A stretch of DNA of 64,000 bases from Paenibacillus phocaeensis. Lineage in GTDB: Bacteria > Bacillota > Bacilli > Paenibacillales > Paenibacillaceae. Position numbers and translations under genes: made by a program. Below, in pieces: positions 40,634 to 50,366 of this stretch. Where the stretch lies: contig NZ_FCOQ01000034.1 of the NCBI RefSeq assembly GCF_900021165.1, positions 124,001 through 188,000 on the forward strand. Reading direction: 5' to 3'. The notes beneath the pieces were generated by a model. That model was given only the letters and a program-made list of their open reading frames with translations. It searched no databases and had not been told where the DNA came from. Positions within the stretch are counted from its first letter, which is position 1. Each line of letters begins with the position of its first letter.

Positions 40634-43600
40634 CTACTTTGTTAGATCCATTTTCCAATCAGCTTTGTTTAAATCCGCCACTTGTATTACTTTGCCTGTC
40701 CCATTATCAACTGCTACATAATGAACATCATCAACATAGTATAGTGTAACATCATTTCCTGTGTATGGATTCTTCGATGTTCCTGTCTTTACTGGGTTGT
40801 TTCTCGCATCAGCAATAGAATCATTCGTCCACCCACGATCAGCTACTTGGTTTTTATACGCGGGTTTACTGAATTTATCGCTGAATGTGATATCTTTACC
40901 AGTTAGTTTAGCAGCAACATTCCCCGCACCCTTAACCCCATAGGACGTACCATAAATTCCGAGAGCGATTGAATCGATTTTAAAAAAGGTACTTGATAAT
41001 TCAAAACTCATTTGATCTAACTGCCCTACCGTCAGCTTAGATAAATCTTGACCATCCTTTCGTAGTAAATATAACTTGGCGACGAGATAGGAACTATGAC
41101 TTAAAGATGCTTCATCTAGTCGATCAAACGCTTTTGAACCGTTATACCACAATGATTGATATTGTTGCGCCTCATACAAAAGCTCGGTATGTTTCTCAAA
41201 ATAAAAATTAGGAAGCTGTTGCCTTAATTCGCCTAATGTAAGTTCTGTTATACTTTTATTTCTAATTGGAGCTTGAAACCTTCCGTCAGTCCCAGCTCCC
41301 TCATATTGCTTGTACCCACTAGGATCAGTATATCTCAATGGGTTATTACTTACATACGTATACAAATTCAAGCTCTGCGGATTCGTAATTTCCCCTTCAT
41401 ACGTATCCTGACTCACAAACCGCCCGATTTCAGAGTCAAAATATCTCGCCCGCGCGTAAGAAAGACCGCTCGCGGCATCATAGCCGAGCCCCGTGTAGCC
41501 GAACAGGTTGTCCGGTCCCGGATAGTTCAAATCGAACTTCTCCGGTTCTCTCGGTGTGCCGAACTCGTCGTAATGATAGCGAAGCGCTACCTCTCCACTT
41601 CGGTTCAGCAAGGCTAGCGGGCTGCCCAGCATGTCGTTCAGATAGTACAAAGTTTCAGGCGCCGTGTTCGGTGCGGCTCCACTTGCCCCAGGAGTTGGCT
41701 CCCAGTCGGTGTTGCTGTCCGCACTCGGCAGATAGCTCATGCTGAGCCGTTCCCCGGCTGCTCCGTAAACGTAAGATTGCTCCCATTTCGTGCCGCTGGC
41801 ATCTGTCGCATACAAAGGCTCCGGCCATGGACGGGTCAAGTCGTAGGTGAAATAGACTTCGCTCTGCTGCTTCTTGAATTGCGGTTCCCAGCCGCCACGC
41901 GATCCTGCCGGATGGCCGGATGGATAACGGTCTTGCCGGCTTCCGCTTCCGACGGATTCGCCCATATATACCCGGTTGTTGTCCCCGTCATACCGGTATA
42001 CCGACTGGTCGCCCGCCGGGTTGATGTGACCAATCAGACGGTTTGCCGCATCCCATGTGTACGTCTCCAGCACGCCAGGTCCTGCAAGCGCCGCAGCCGT
42101 CACCGGGTCAAAAGCATCCGGTCCGTAGACTTGGTCCGTTACGCCGGACTGATCCGGTTCCAAGGGAGCCGGATCCATTTCAGTCGAGGCGGCCTGTGTT
42201 GCGTCCATCTGAGACGGGTCGTTGAGGGTTGGATCCAACAACTTCGGATAAGCGTCCGCCAATGGATTTACGGTATCCGGCACATCCGGTTTTCCCGTGA
42301 TCTCCGGGAGCAGCGGGTCCGTGTCACCATTACCATAAACATCCTGCTGCACACTCTTGGGGGCGATGCGCATCATCGCCGCGGCGCGGTCGACGCCCTC
42401 TACCTGCAGCAGGTTGCCGCGTAAGTCATACGTGTAGTCTTTGAAGTCGGTCCCTTTTTCCCAGCGGGTCAGTTTGTTGGCCAGATCGTACGTATAACTC
42501 TCCACTTGCGGCACGCCCTGAACGGTCTGCGTCTTCTTAAGACGGTTGCCTGCCGCGTCATAGGTGTAGGAGACGGTCGAACCGTTCCTATTCTGAACTT
42601 CGATTAACCGGTTCAAAGCATCGTACGTGTAATCCTCAATGTCCGCCGGCTTTGGCTCATCCAGCGGCCGGTCTTCATCATTGCCTTGCTCCTGCCGTTC
42701 CTTGCGGGTGATGTTGCCTGCCGGATCGTACACATATTTCAGTTGCTCCAGCAGTTGCCCTCCGGCGTTGCGGTGCTCGATCCCGACCAATTGGCCGATT
42801 GGATCGTATTGATAGCTGCTCGTCTCCCCGCCCGGCAAGATCCGGCTGGTGACTTGGCCGTTTAAGTTATAGCCATAGCCGGTCTTCCGGCCTTGGCCGT
42901 CCGTAACCTGGGTGATCTGGCCCGCCTTGTCATAGTCATAGACCACGGAGGTGTTGTCCGGGTAAATGATTCGGCTGCGCTGGCCTGTTGTCGTCCACTC
43001 ATAGCGGACGTTGCGGCCGCGCGGGTCGATCATTTCCGTCAGACGGCCCAACGCATCGTAGTTATACCGGGTCTGGCCTGTAGCGTCATCCATCGTCAAA
43101 CGGCGATTGGCAAGGTCATAGCCGAATGTGACTTGCTGACCGTCCCCGTACCGGATTTCGGTTAACCGGTTCCGACGGTCATACTCGTACTGTGTTGTCG
43201 TATGGTCGGGAGCGATGACCGATTTTACGCTGCCGTTGCCGTCATAAGTCATGGACGTAGCTTCCTGCAGCGGGTTCACCGTGCTTTCCACCAATCCGCG
43301 TTTATTGTAACTGTAGCTTGTAACCGCGCCCAGCGGGTTCGTCTTGGTCAGCAGGTTGCCCAGCGCATCGTAAGTATAGGACGATGTGCCGCCTGCCGCG
43401 TCGGTAACTTCGGTCAGCCGCCCCAACGCATCATAGCTGAATTTCGTCGTTTGTCCCTTGGCATCCGTCAGTTCCGCCACTTGTCCGAGCGCGTTGTACG
43501 TATATTTGGTTTCATACCCCAGCGCATTGCGGATCAAGGTCGTACGGTCAAGCGCGTCATATTCGTAGGACGTAGCGTTTCCTTCGGCGTCCGTGTACGA

Positions 43601-46600
43601 GGTTAACCGCCCGCGGCCGTCTCGTACGGCGGAGGTTGCACGGGACAAAGGATCGACCGTGCCGCTTTCCAACCCGCGCTCATCATATTGGGTCGTCCAG
43701 GTACTGCCGTCCGGCAGCGTGGTCTCCACCCGATTCCCGGCGGCGTCATACGCATATTGGGTGATGTAACCCAAAGCATCCGTCTTCTCGATCATTCGGC
43801 CGGCCACGTCATAGTTGTACCAAGTGCTGTTGCCAAGCGCATCGGTTTCTTTGATAAGCCTTCCTGCCGCATCGTATTTATACTGTTTTACCGCTCCAAG
43901 TTCATCCTTGATCGTTAAAACCTGGCCCAGCGGATTATACGTGTACTCCGTCGTATTGCCTTCGGCATCCGTGATGGCGGCCACATTGCCATTGCCGTCA
44001 TACGTGTAGGCAGTGCTGTTGCCGTCGGCATCCGTCATTTTGGCGACCCGGCCCATGCCGTCGTATTCATAACGGTTGACACCGCCGTTCCCGTCGCTCT
44101 CCTCCACGACATTTCCGGTCGCATCGTACACGTTTTCGCTAAGATGACCGAGCGGGTTGGTTACCGACGCCATTCGGTATACCTCATAGCCGTAAGACGT
44201 TTCCGAACCGGCCTCATCCTTGTAAGTCAAAAGATTGCCATTGTCATCATACGTCCATTCCGCCCGTTGCTGCAACGCGTCCTTGCTGGACTGGAGCCGA
44301 TCCTTAGCGTCATAAGTGATTTCCTCAATCGTTCCTTCACTATCCCGGGTTAACGTAACGCGGTGAAGCTCGTCTCGCTCGATCTCCAAAACATACCCGG
44401 ACGGATCCGTCACCGATTCCACAAATCCGGCCGCGTCAAGCGTATACCGGGTTGTTTTCCCGCGCTTGTCCGTCACTTGCGTCGGCACGCCGCGCGCGTC
44501 TCTTGCGATCTCCACACGATTACCGAGCGCATCCTCTTCAGCGGTCATATTCCCTGACGCATCATAGGTATACTTCACGGCTTGGCCGAGCGGATCCACA
44601 ACCTCCTCCGGCAGGTTCAGATCATTATACCGGATCACCGTAGACTGCCGGTTTCCGTCGGCGACCAGCACCTTGTTGCCCCGGGCATCGTAGTTTGCCG
44701 TGGTTTTATAGCCGTTGCCGTCGGTGACAGCGGCCAGACGGTGACCCGCGTCATACTCATACTGCCAGTTGGAACCGTCCGGCAGCCGCAAATCGGACAG
44801 CAAAAACCGGTCTCCCCAGACGTAAGTCGTCGCATGGCCGAGCGCATCCGTACGCTTCGTTTCGCCGACCGTCAGGAGCGCGGCCGAAACGCCGGCAGAC
44901 GTGGCAGTCGCTGTACTTGCAGTTGCAGCCTTCGCACGACTCATCCCGTCCGCTGTGACCATAGGCGGCGTTTCAGGATATGTCAAAATCGTCTTGCCGC
45001 TCCCGACGCCGACGCGAACTTTCGGCGTCTGGTTCGGCACCATATCGCCGCCGATGGCGAACACCCCGCCCGCGACGACGGACATTTGATTGTTGACATG
45101 GACATTGTCGCGGACGAACAAATCGCCGCCCGGGATGTTCAGATCGGCAAGCTGGTTGTTGGAGACAATTCCGCCCAGCGTCATCTCCTTGGCGATGTTC
45201 ATGATGACTTTCGTATTGATCGACAGGTCGCCCCGGACGATCACGGTCTGCGCGTCCACCGTCAACTGGCCGCTGTTATACGTCAAAACTCCCGCATACA
45301 GCGTATCGTCGACTTTTACCGCCGAATCATTGTTCAAGTGAATCGTACCGTTCGCCCAAATGTTTCCGTAAGCCCCGCCCACTTGATAAGCGTTCAGCTT
45401 CAGCTTGGTATTGGCGTTAAGCCCCTGCTTCAAAATCAGCGTACCGTAAATGGTGACGGTGATGTCCTGATTCGTGTTGATTCCGTCCGCGATCAAAATC
45501 ACCGGCTTGCTCGAGCTGCCGAAAGTCACGCTTTCTTCCACATTCAACTGCCCTGCCCGGACGATCACCGGACCGCTTCCCCCGCTTGCGGCGGAAATTT
45601 TCTTCTTCACGGCGTCGATGTCCCCTGCGGTTCCCGAGCCCGCCGCCGCTTCAAACGCATCCGCCTTGTTCTGTATGCCTGCCGCCAAACCATCCAGGTA
45701 GCTCGTAATGGCAGGCTTCAAACCCTCTACGATTTTATAAGGAGGCGCATTGCGCAAATTATGCATCGTTCCCGACAAAATCACGATGTCCGATTCGGGA
45801 ATATCCCGCCCGTTGTTCGGGTTGATCGACACCGGACCGGTCGGCTGCTGCGGCTCCTCCGCTTCACGCACCACCGGAGCGACTTTCCCGCTGTATTCCG
45901 CCGTCTCCGTTGCGCCATAGAAATCGGTAAGGCTCGTCACCCGTTGATACGGGTCATACGTCACGCTCATGACCGCCGTTTGAGCGGGATCCGTTACCGA
46001 CACCACATGATGGTTCCCATCATAGCCGAACTTCGTCACCGAACCGTCCACATCGGTAAAAGAAACCAGATCCCCGGCGCCGTCATACCCGTATGCCAGC
46101 TTCCGGCCCGTAGGATCGGTGACCGATTCCAGTTGGCCGCTTCCGTTATAGCTTAAAGTGAAGGACGCTCCGTCCGTCGTTACGCTTTGCAATAGCTCAT
46201 TTTGATACGTTAGTGCAATCTCATTGCCGTTCAAATCCCGAATGGAAGCCAGCCGTCCGTTACCGTCAAACTGGTAGCTGAGGCCCTGCGGCGTCTTGAG
46301 GACATGTCCGCTTCCGCTTTGCTCCAAAATCCAGTCCGTTCCCGCCGGAGTCAAATACTTGCCGCCCGCCAACGGAACAAATTCAAAGCGCGCTCCGTCC
46401 GGCTGCATCAGTTCTTGCTTCCCATCAATCGGCGTGAGGCGCCATTCATAGGAATGGTGCCAGCCCAAGCCGCTCGCCCCGGTGTACGGGTCACGGCTCA
46501 GATAAGATAAGCCGAAGCTCAGCGGCATGAGCGCCTGCAATTCAAGTACATCGGTGGAATAGGCGAAGTCCCCCCGCGCCGGCTCCACCATCCCGCTCCA

Positions 46601-47650
46601 GGACGGATTGACGATGCGCAGCCGCTTTTGGATCGCCTCGGCCGTAAACTGCGCCAAATCCGCTTGGGTGATTTGCCCGGCCGTTTGCGGATGAATCAGC
46701 AGGATCGACGAACCGGACACGTTGTCGTCCTCTTTAACGGTACCCAGCCCGTTCCAGGCCGCTATCTCCTGTACCTTGGCATGAACGGATGCCGAGGAAT
46801 CCGCCTTATAGTAATAACCGGCCAGTGCCCGCCAGGTGACCGGGAAACCCGGCATCGTGTAGCGCAGCGCTTCCTTGATCTCGGAATAGCTGGAATCTTG
46901 TCCGCCCCGGTGGCTGCGGGCGGCGATTTGAAGCAGTTGACCGGCGGGCAGATTCACCGCCTTGCTCCACTGCCCCTGCCCATTCACCGTAATTCCGGCC
47001 TGGCTGTCCACCAGCTTGCCGCTCGCGTCGCGCATTTCCAGACTGACCGTGGATCCGGCTTCAGCCGTCCCCTTGACCACCGTAGATCCGGAAGCGCCCG
47101 CTTCCAGCATGATCGAAGCCGGCGGCTTCGGCCGGGTGCCGTTCACGATCTCGAAACTGCCGATCTGACCGTAATACACGCCGATTCCGTTATAGTCGGC
47201 CGGAGATACGGCGATATAGTATTTTCCTTCCGGCAGGGGGACGCCCCCGATTTTTCCGTCCCACTCCACTTCGTGCACGATATACTCGCCTTGCGCATTC
47301 TTGGTGCGGTATTTGCCGCTCGCAATTAACTGACCGAGTTTGGGCGGTCCTCCGTTGATGCCGGGCGTACACAAGTTAATGTTGACTTCATGCTCCGCCT
47401 TGCCGCTGTCCGCGGCGCTGAAACTGAAGCTGATGACGGTCTTTTCTCCCAGATCCGTGTTGATCTCGCTCGGCGAGATGCGCAGGTTGGTCGAGGCGCT
47501 CGCCGTTGGGATGTTCAAGCCGGGAACCCATGGAACCGAGGTCACCAGCATTACGAGGACCAGCATGCTCAACAGCACGGCTTTGGGCCGAACGGCGCGC
47601 CATGATTGGAATAAGTTCTTCATTACGTTCATTGACCTGTATCTCTCCAT
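40634..47650 (-). CDS. Wall-associated Rhs/YD-repeat toxin with colicin-E5-like RNase tip
   Basis: This 2338-residue protein delivers a C-terminal toxin to neighbouring cells. It has a signal peptide (1-53), an FlgD-like Ig domain (about 55-170), a DUF6531-like start of the Rhs shell (about 355-470), and a first YD block. An unusual bactofilin-like beta-helix insertion spans about 685-895. Many YD repeats follow (about 900-1700), then the core DNLFGYTGLGYDAASG near 2047, GRFVSQDTYEG and YTDPSG. A pre-toxin follows, then the tip (about 2258-2338: RGWTNDSIADARNNPVKT, HYVAVDNGTGKVIQVADLNK), close to the colicin E5 tRNA-anticodon RNase. Start: the ATG preceded by AGGGAATGGAG or the later MKNLFQ. 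Confidence 0.9.
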   Translation of the reverse strand: MERYRSMNVMKNLFQSWRAVRPKAVLLSMLVLVMLVTSVPWVPGLNIPTASASTNLRISPSEINTDLGEKTVISFSFSAADSGKAEHEVNINLCTPGINGGPPKLGQLIASGKYRTKNAQGEYIVHEVEWDGKIGGVPLPEGKYYIAVSPADYNGIGVYYGQIGSFEIVNGTRPKPPASIMLEAGASGSTVVKGTAEAGSTVSLEMRDASGKLVDSQAGITVNGQGQWSKAVNLPAGQLLQIAARSHRGGQDSSYSEIKEALRYTMPGFPVTWRALAGYYYKADSSASVHAKVQEIAAWNGLGTVKEDDNVSGSSILLIHPQTAGQITQADLAQFTAEAIQKRLRIVNPSWSGMVEPARGDFAYSTDVLELQALMPLSFGLSYLSRDPYTGASGLGWHHSYEWRLTPIDGKQELMQPDGARFEFVPLAGGKYLTPAGTDWILEQSGSGHVLKTPQGLSYQFDGNGRLASIRDLNGNEIALTYQNELLQSVTTDGASFTLSYNGSGQLESVTDPTGRKLAYGYDGAGDLVSFTDVDGSVTKFGYDGNHHVVSVTDPAQTAVMSVTYDPYQRVTSLTDFYGATETAEYSGKVAPVVREAEEPQQPTGPVSINPNNGRDIPESDIVILSGTMHNLRNAPPYKIVEGLKPAITSYLDGLAAGIQNKADAFEAAAGSGTAGDIDAVKKKISAASGGSGPVIVRAGQLNVEESVTFGSSSKPVILIADGINTNQDITVTIYGTLILKQGLNANTKLKLNAYQVGGAYGNIWANGTIHLNNDSAVKVDDTLYAGVLTYNSGQLTVDAQTVIVRGDLSINTKVIMNIAKEMTLGGIVSNNQLADLNIPGGDLFVRDNVHVNNQMSVVAGGVFAIGGDMVPNQTPKVRVGVGSGKTILTYPETPPMVTADGMSRAKAATASTATATSAGVSAALLTVGETKRTDALGHATTYVWGDRFLLSDLRLPDGSNWQYEYDAGHRLAAVTDGNGYKTTANYDARGNKVLVADGNRQSTVIRYNDLNLPEEVVDPLGQAVKYTYDASGNMTAEEDALGNRVEIARDARGVPTQVTDKRGKTTRYTLDAAGFVESVTDPSGYVLEIERDELHRVTLTRDSEGTIEEITYDAKDRLQSSKDALQQRAEWTYDDNGNLLTYKDEAGSETSYGYEVYRMASVTNPLGHLSENVYDATGNVVEESDGNGGVNRYEYDGMGRVAKMTDADGNSTAYTYDGNGNVAAITDAEGNTTEYTYNPLGQVLTIKDELGAVKQYKYDAAGRLIKETDALGNSTWYNYDVAGRMIEKTDALGYITQYAYDAAGNRVETTLPDGSTWTTQYDERGLESGTVDPLSRATSAVRDGRGRLTSYTDAEGNATSYEYDALDRTTLIRNALGYETKYTYNALGQVAELTDAKGQTTKFSYDALGRLTEVTDAAGGTSSYTYDALGNLLTKTNPLGAVTSYSYNKRGLVESTVNPLQEATSMTYDGNGSVKSVIAPDHTTTQYEYDRRNRLTEIRYGDGQQVTFGYDLANRRLTMDDATGQTRYNYDALGRLTEMIDPRGRNVRYEWTTTGQRSRIIYPDNTSVVYDYDKAGQITQVTDGQGRKTGYGYNLNGQVTSRILPGGETSSYQYDPIGQLVGIEHRNAGGQLLEQLKYVYDPAGNITRKERQEQGNDEDRPLDEPKPADIEDYTYDALNRLIEVQNRNGSTVSYTYDAAGNRLKKTQTVQGVPQVESYTYDLANKLTRWEKGTDFKDYTYDLRGNLLQVEGVDRAAAMMRIAPKSVQQDVYGNGDTDPLLPEITGKPDVPDTVNPLADAYPKLLDPTLNDPSQMDATQAASTEMDPAPLEPDQSGVTDQVYGPDAFDPVTAAALAGPGVLETYTWDAANRLIGHINPAGDQSVYRYDGDNNRVYMGESVGSGSRQDRYPSGHPAGSRGGWEPQFKKQQSEVYFTYDLTRPWPEPLYATDASGTKWEQSYVYGAAGERLSMSYLPSADSNTDWEPTPGASGAAPNTAPETLYYLNDMLGSPLALLNRSGEVALRYHYDEFGTPREPEKFDLNYPGPDNLFGYTGLGYDAASGLSYARARYFDSEIGRFVSQDTYEGEITNPQSLNLYTYVSNNPLRYTDPSGYKQYEGAGTDGRFQAPIRNKSITELTLGELRQQLPNFYFEKHTELLYEAQQYQSLWYNGSKAFDRLDEASLSHSSYLVAKLYLLRKDGQDLSKLTVGQLDQMSFELSSTFFKIDSIALGIYGTSYGVKGAGNVAAKLTGKDITFSDKFSKPAYKNQVADRGWTNDSIADARNNPVKTGTSKNPYTGNDVTLYYVDDVHYVAVDNGTGKVIQVADLNKADWKMDLTK
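41352..41508. repeat. Rhs-core homology tract (partner of 31419-31575)
   Basis: The 157-bp segment just before the variable tip of the main rhs gene is about 94% identical, by hand count, to the orphan tip of cassette C. Confidence 0.85.
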
Positions 47651-47668
47651 TCCCTAAAATCTATGAAA

Positions 47669-49783
47669 TTACAATTGTCCGAACCGCTCAAGCAATCTAT
47701 AGATGACCACGGCGGCCTCCGCTCTCGTGGTGGTGGCGCGGGCGTTTATGGCGTCGCCGCTGCCCTCCACGAGCCGCAACGATACCGCTTGCTCCACGAG
47801 CGGCAAGGCCCATGCGCTGATGCTCTCACGATCCTTAAACCGGTCCAGTCCTTGGCCTTGAGCCTGGCTTTCTCCAAGGCGGTCTTGGGCTGCACGAACC
47901 AGCATCGCCATCATTTGTTCCCGGCTGAGCGCGTCTTCCGGCCGGAACAGCCCTTGATCGCCTTCCACTATGCCTGCGGCGACGGCGGCTTCCACCCAGC
48001 CGTAGCTCCATTTGCCGGAAGCGACGTCCCGGAAAGTCGGCTGCGCCGGGGTGATCGGCGGGATGCCAAGCGCGCCGGCCAGCATCTTGCTGAACTGGGC
48101 GCGGGTCAACATGTCCTTAGGCGCATAAGTATCTGCGCCCGTACCGTCCACGATGCCGCGGGAGGCCAGCACTTCGACTTCCTTCACGGCCCAATGGCCG
48201 GCGTTCACGTCATTGAAGCTCACTTTCCGCAGAAGAACGGCATACGTACCGGACAGGCCGATCGGGGTACGGACGTAACGTCCATTGAGTTCGCCGGTAC
48301 TCCCGCCAACATAAGTCCAATACCCGAGCGAATCATCGTACCGGTAAATGCCCAGCTTCTCGCGGTGGTTCGTCCAATAAGTCTCATCTTCATAAGCCAG
48401 GGTAAGCTGCGCTTTTTTGCCGAATTCGGCGGCGGCCTGAATGTTCCATACCGCTCCGGCCGCTTCCAGCGCGCGTCCTTTCTCGTCTTTCAACGGATAG
48501 CCCGCTTTGTCTTTGTCCATCTCGGACACCGTCACTTCCGTCTCTTTGGCAAAAGTCCCCGGGCCCACTTCCAGCTTGACCCGGCCATCCTTGAGACTGA
48601 ACGTCCCGCCTTCGGCTCCCACGACGAATTTGGCGGAAGCTAGCGCGGCCTTATTTCCGTCGTTCTGCGCACCGGAGTGGGATCCGGTTGAACCCGAACC
48701 CGGTGATGATCCCCCGCCCGTCACCGGTCCGGTGTTATTTTTGCTTAAGTCCAGTGAACCCAGCGAACCATCCGTCCCCGTGTAGAAAAGGCGGTCGCCG
48801 CTCAAACCTATGTATGTTTTGCCGGATCCGGCTTCACCCAGCGGGTATACTTTGGCCGTTGCCAGGTCTACCCCCTTCAACACCGCCTGTCCGCCTTCGT
48901 TCATCATGAAGACCGCCTGCGTATCTCCCACCGACATAAAGGCATATTCTTCGGCCTTGGCGCTCATCCCTGTCAGATCCTGCGGATCGGACATCCGGTT
49001 CTGAAGGGAAACCATCCCATACTTGCTTTCGAGTTGACTGTTCTTTTGTTTAAAAAGCACGTACTCGCCGTTCGTCACAAACCAATCGACGTAATGGCCT
49101 CCTCCCAGACTGACCAGGGGACGCTTCACGCCGCTGCTCAGCTCAATCATGCTGAGTCCGCCGTCACGGGCATTTTGATACACGACCCGTCCTTGGGTCA
49201 GCACCGGATAGCGCCCTTCGCCGAGCGAGGCTTCAGCCCCGGTGGCGGTATCATGATAAATCATCCGGCCGTATTTCTGGTTATCCGCCCAAACGACGCC
49301 ATTCCCGCTTACGGAAGGATGGGCATATTCCCCGGCCTTGTTGTTCAGTTTCCGTTCAACCCCCGTGGTCAGGTCGTAGCTGTAAATGTCCCAATTGGCG
49401 GACGACGGGTCTTGCTCCCCTTTATCCGCCCAAACGATCGTCGTCCCGTTGATATAAGGCACATCCTTCGCCGTATTCCGGGTGGTGAGCGCCTTGATCT
49501 CACCGGTCGATTCGTCGCGGGCGTAAATCTGCCTCTCTCCGTCCGCCGCCGTATTCAACCAGACGACGGTTCCCCCGGACACGCTGGAATCCGACCGGCT
49601 TACTGCACCCGGTGCGGTCAAACTTTCTCCCGCAGCTTTAGCCGGGGCCGCGGCAGATCCGCCGAAGCTTCCCGCGAGGCAAATCGCCGCCCAGAGCAAC
49701 CCTGCTCTCTTCCAGCTTCGCGGTTTTTTTCTCTTGCCATGTTCACCCATTCCTTCGTAATACCTCCCATCTTCATGAGACAA
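47669..49783 (-). CDS. Surface protein: TolB-like propeller plus SLH domains
   Basis: The 704-residue protein has a signal peptide (about 1-50). A beta-propeller-like region (about 55-340) has repeated blades such as VVWLNTAADGERQIYARDES, IVWADKGEQDPSS and VVWADNQKYGRMIYHD. A Ser/Gly linker follows, then a ZU5-like domain (about 385-500). Three SLH repeats end the protein (about 510-704, AVKEVEVLASRGIVDGTGAD). SLH domains anchor to pyruvylated wall polymers. It precedes rhs by 18 bp in the same orientation, so it probably displays or supports the Rhs protein at the surface. Confidence 0.85.
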   Translation of the reverse strand: MSHEDGRYYEGMGEHGKRKKPRSWKRAGLLWAAICLAGSFGGSAAAPAKAAGESLTAPGAVSRSDSSVSGGTVVWLNTAADGERQIYARDESTGEIKALTTRNTAKDVPYINGTTIVWADKGEQDPSSANWDIYSYDLTTGVERKLNNKAGEYAHPSVSGNGVVWADNQKYGRMIYHDTATGAEASLGEGRYPVLTQGRVVYQNARDGGLSMIELSSGVKRPLVSLGGGHYVDWFVTNGEYVLFKQKNSQLESKYGMVSLQNRMSDPQDLTGMSAKAEEYAFMSVGDTQAVFMMNEGGQAVLKGVDLATAKVYPLGEAGSGKTYIGLSGDRLFYTGTDGSLGSLDLSKNNTGPVTGGGSSPGSGSTGSHSGAQNDGNKAALASAKFVVGAEGGTFSLKDGRVKLEVGPGTFAKETEVTVSEMDKDKAGYPLKDEKGRALEAAGAVWNIQAAAEFGKKAQLTLAYEDETYWTNHREKLGIYRYDDSLGYWTYVGGSTGELNGRYVRTPIGLSGTYAVLLRKVSFNDVNAGHWAVKEVEVLASRGIVDGTGADTYAPKDMLTRAQFSKMLAGALGIPPITPAQPTFRDVASGKWSYGWVEAAVAAGIVEGDQGLFRPEDALSREQMMAMLVRAAQDRLGESQAQGQGLDRFKDRESISAWALPLVEQAVSLRLVEGSGDAINARATTTRAEAAVVIYRLLERFGQL

Positions 49784-49974
49784 AGATCCTATTTCTATAT
49801 CTTATGTCTTATAAGTGTTATCGGAATGATATATTGGAAAGAAAAGGACAGTTATGTTAAATAGTAAATTATACCCATTCGAATGTTTGTCAAAATTACT
49901 CAAAACCTTGAAAACAACCGGTTCTCCAAGCAGATACCGGAAAGCATGGGCATCCGTTGTAACAGAAAATATAT

Positions 49975-50006
49975 GAAAAAAACCTCACCGCATGTAGCGA
50001 TGAGGC
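49975..50006 (-). terminator. Leftward terminator in the intergenic region
   Basis: CCTCATCGC and GCGGTGAGG arms with a TTTTTTTC run when read leftward. It could end the GH130 transcript or a lost gene; a short open frame ending DVSETTKEDPIE stops just upstream at 50008. Confidence 0.6.
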
Positions 50007-50167
50007 CCTACTCAATTGGATCTTCTTTAGTAGTTTCGGAAACGTCATGATCTTCACCAATAATCGGCTGATCTAGCCCTGTTTCGCAGACAGCGGAATA
50101 TCGGCAACGAGAAAGCTCGCTCGCTATCCCAAATTCAGACTGCCGAAAAGAACAAGTGAAAAATGAA

Positions 50168-50350
50168 TACGAAAAATCGAATAGAATATGCCGTTATCGG
50201 CGATTTCAGCGGAATATATATGAAATTTCATGCTGATTTGCTGCTCCGGAAGGGGAAGGCTTGAAATCTGTACGAAAAACCGAATAGAATTCGCACCTAG
50301 GCATCGTTAGCAACGAATTGTATTCGAAAAATCGAATAGAATATGCCGTT
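50168..50350. repeat. Three copies of a CGAAAAATCGAATAGAAT repeat
   Basis: Copies lie at 50168-50195, 50271-50290 and 50321-50350; the first and last share 27 or more bases including ATATGCCGTT. The core TTCGAAAAATCGAA is palindromic. The 583-bp gap 49784-50366 otherwise has no convincing gene. Confidence 0.65.
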
Positions 50351-50366
50351 GCCCTCACCGTTGCCG

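Noticed and set aside
44582-46156. A long open frame of 524 codons on the + strand
   Set aside because: It lies antisense to the Rhs gene, whose YD repeats and high GC give long open frames in all frames. It has no ribosome binding site or recognisable domain; its Arg/His-rich composition is that of a shadow frame.
47663-48643. + strand frame of 326 codons overlapping the SLH protein gene
   Set aside because: Antisense to clear SLH domains; no start signal or family.
50168-50350. Considered a CRISPR array
   Set aside because: Only three imperfect copies with unequal spacing and no cas genes in the window.
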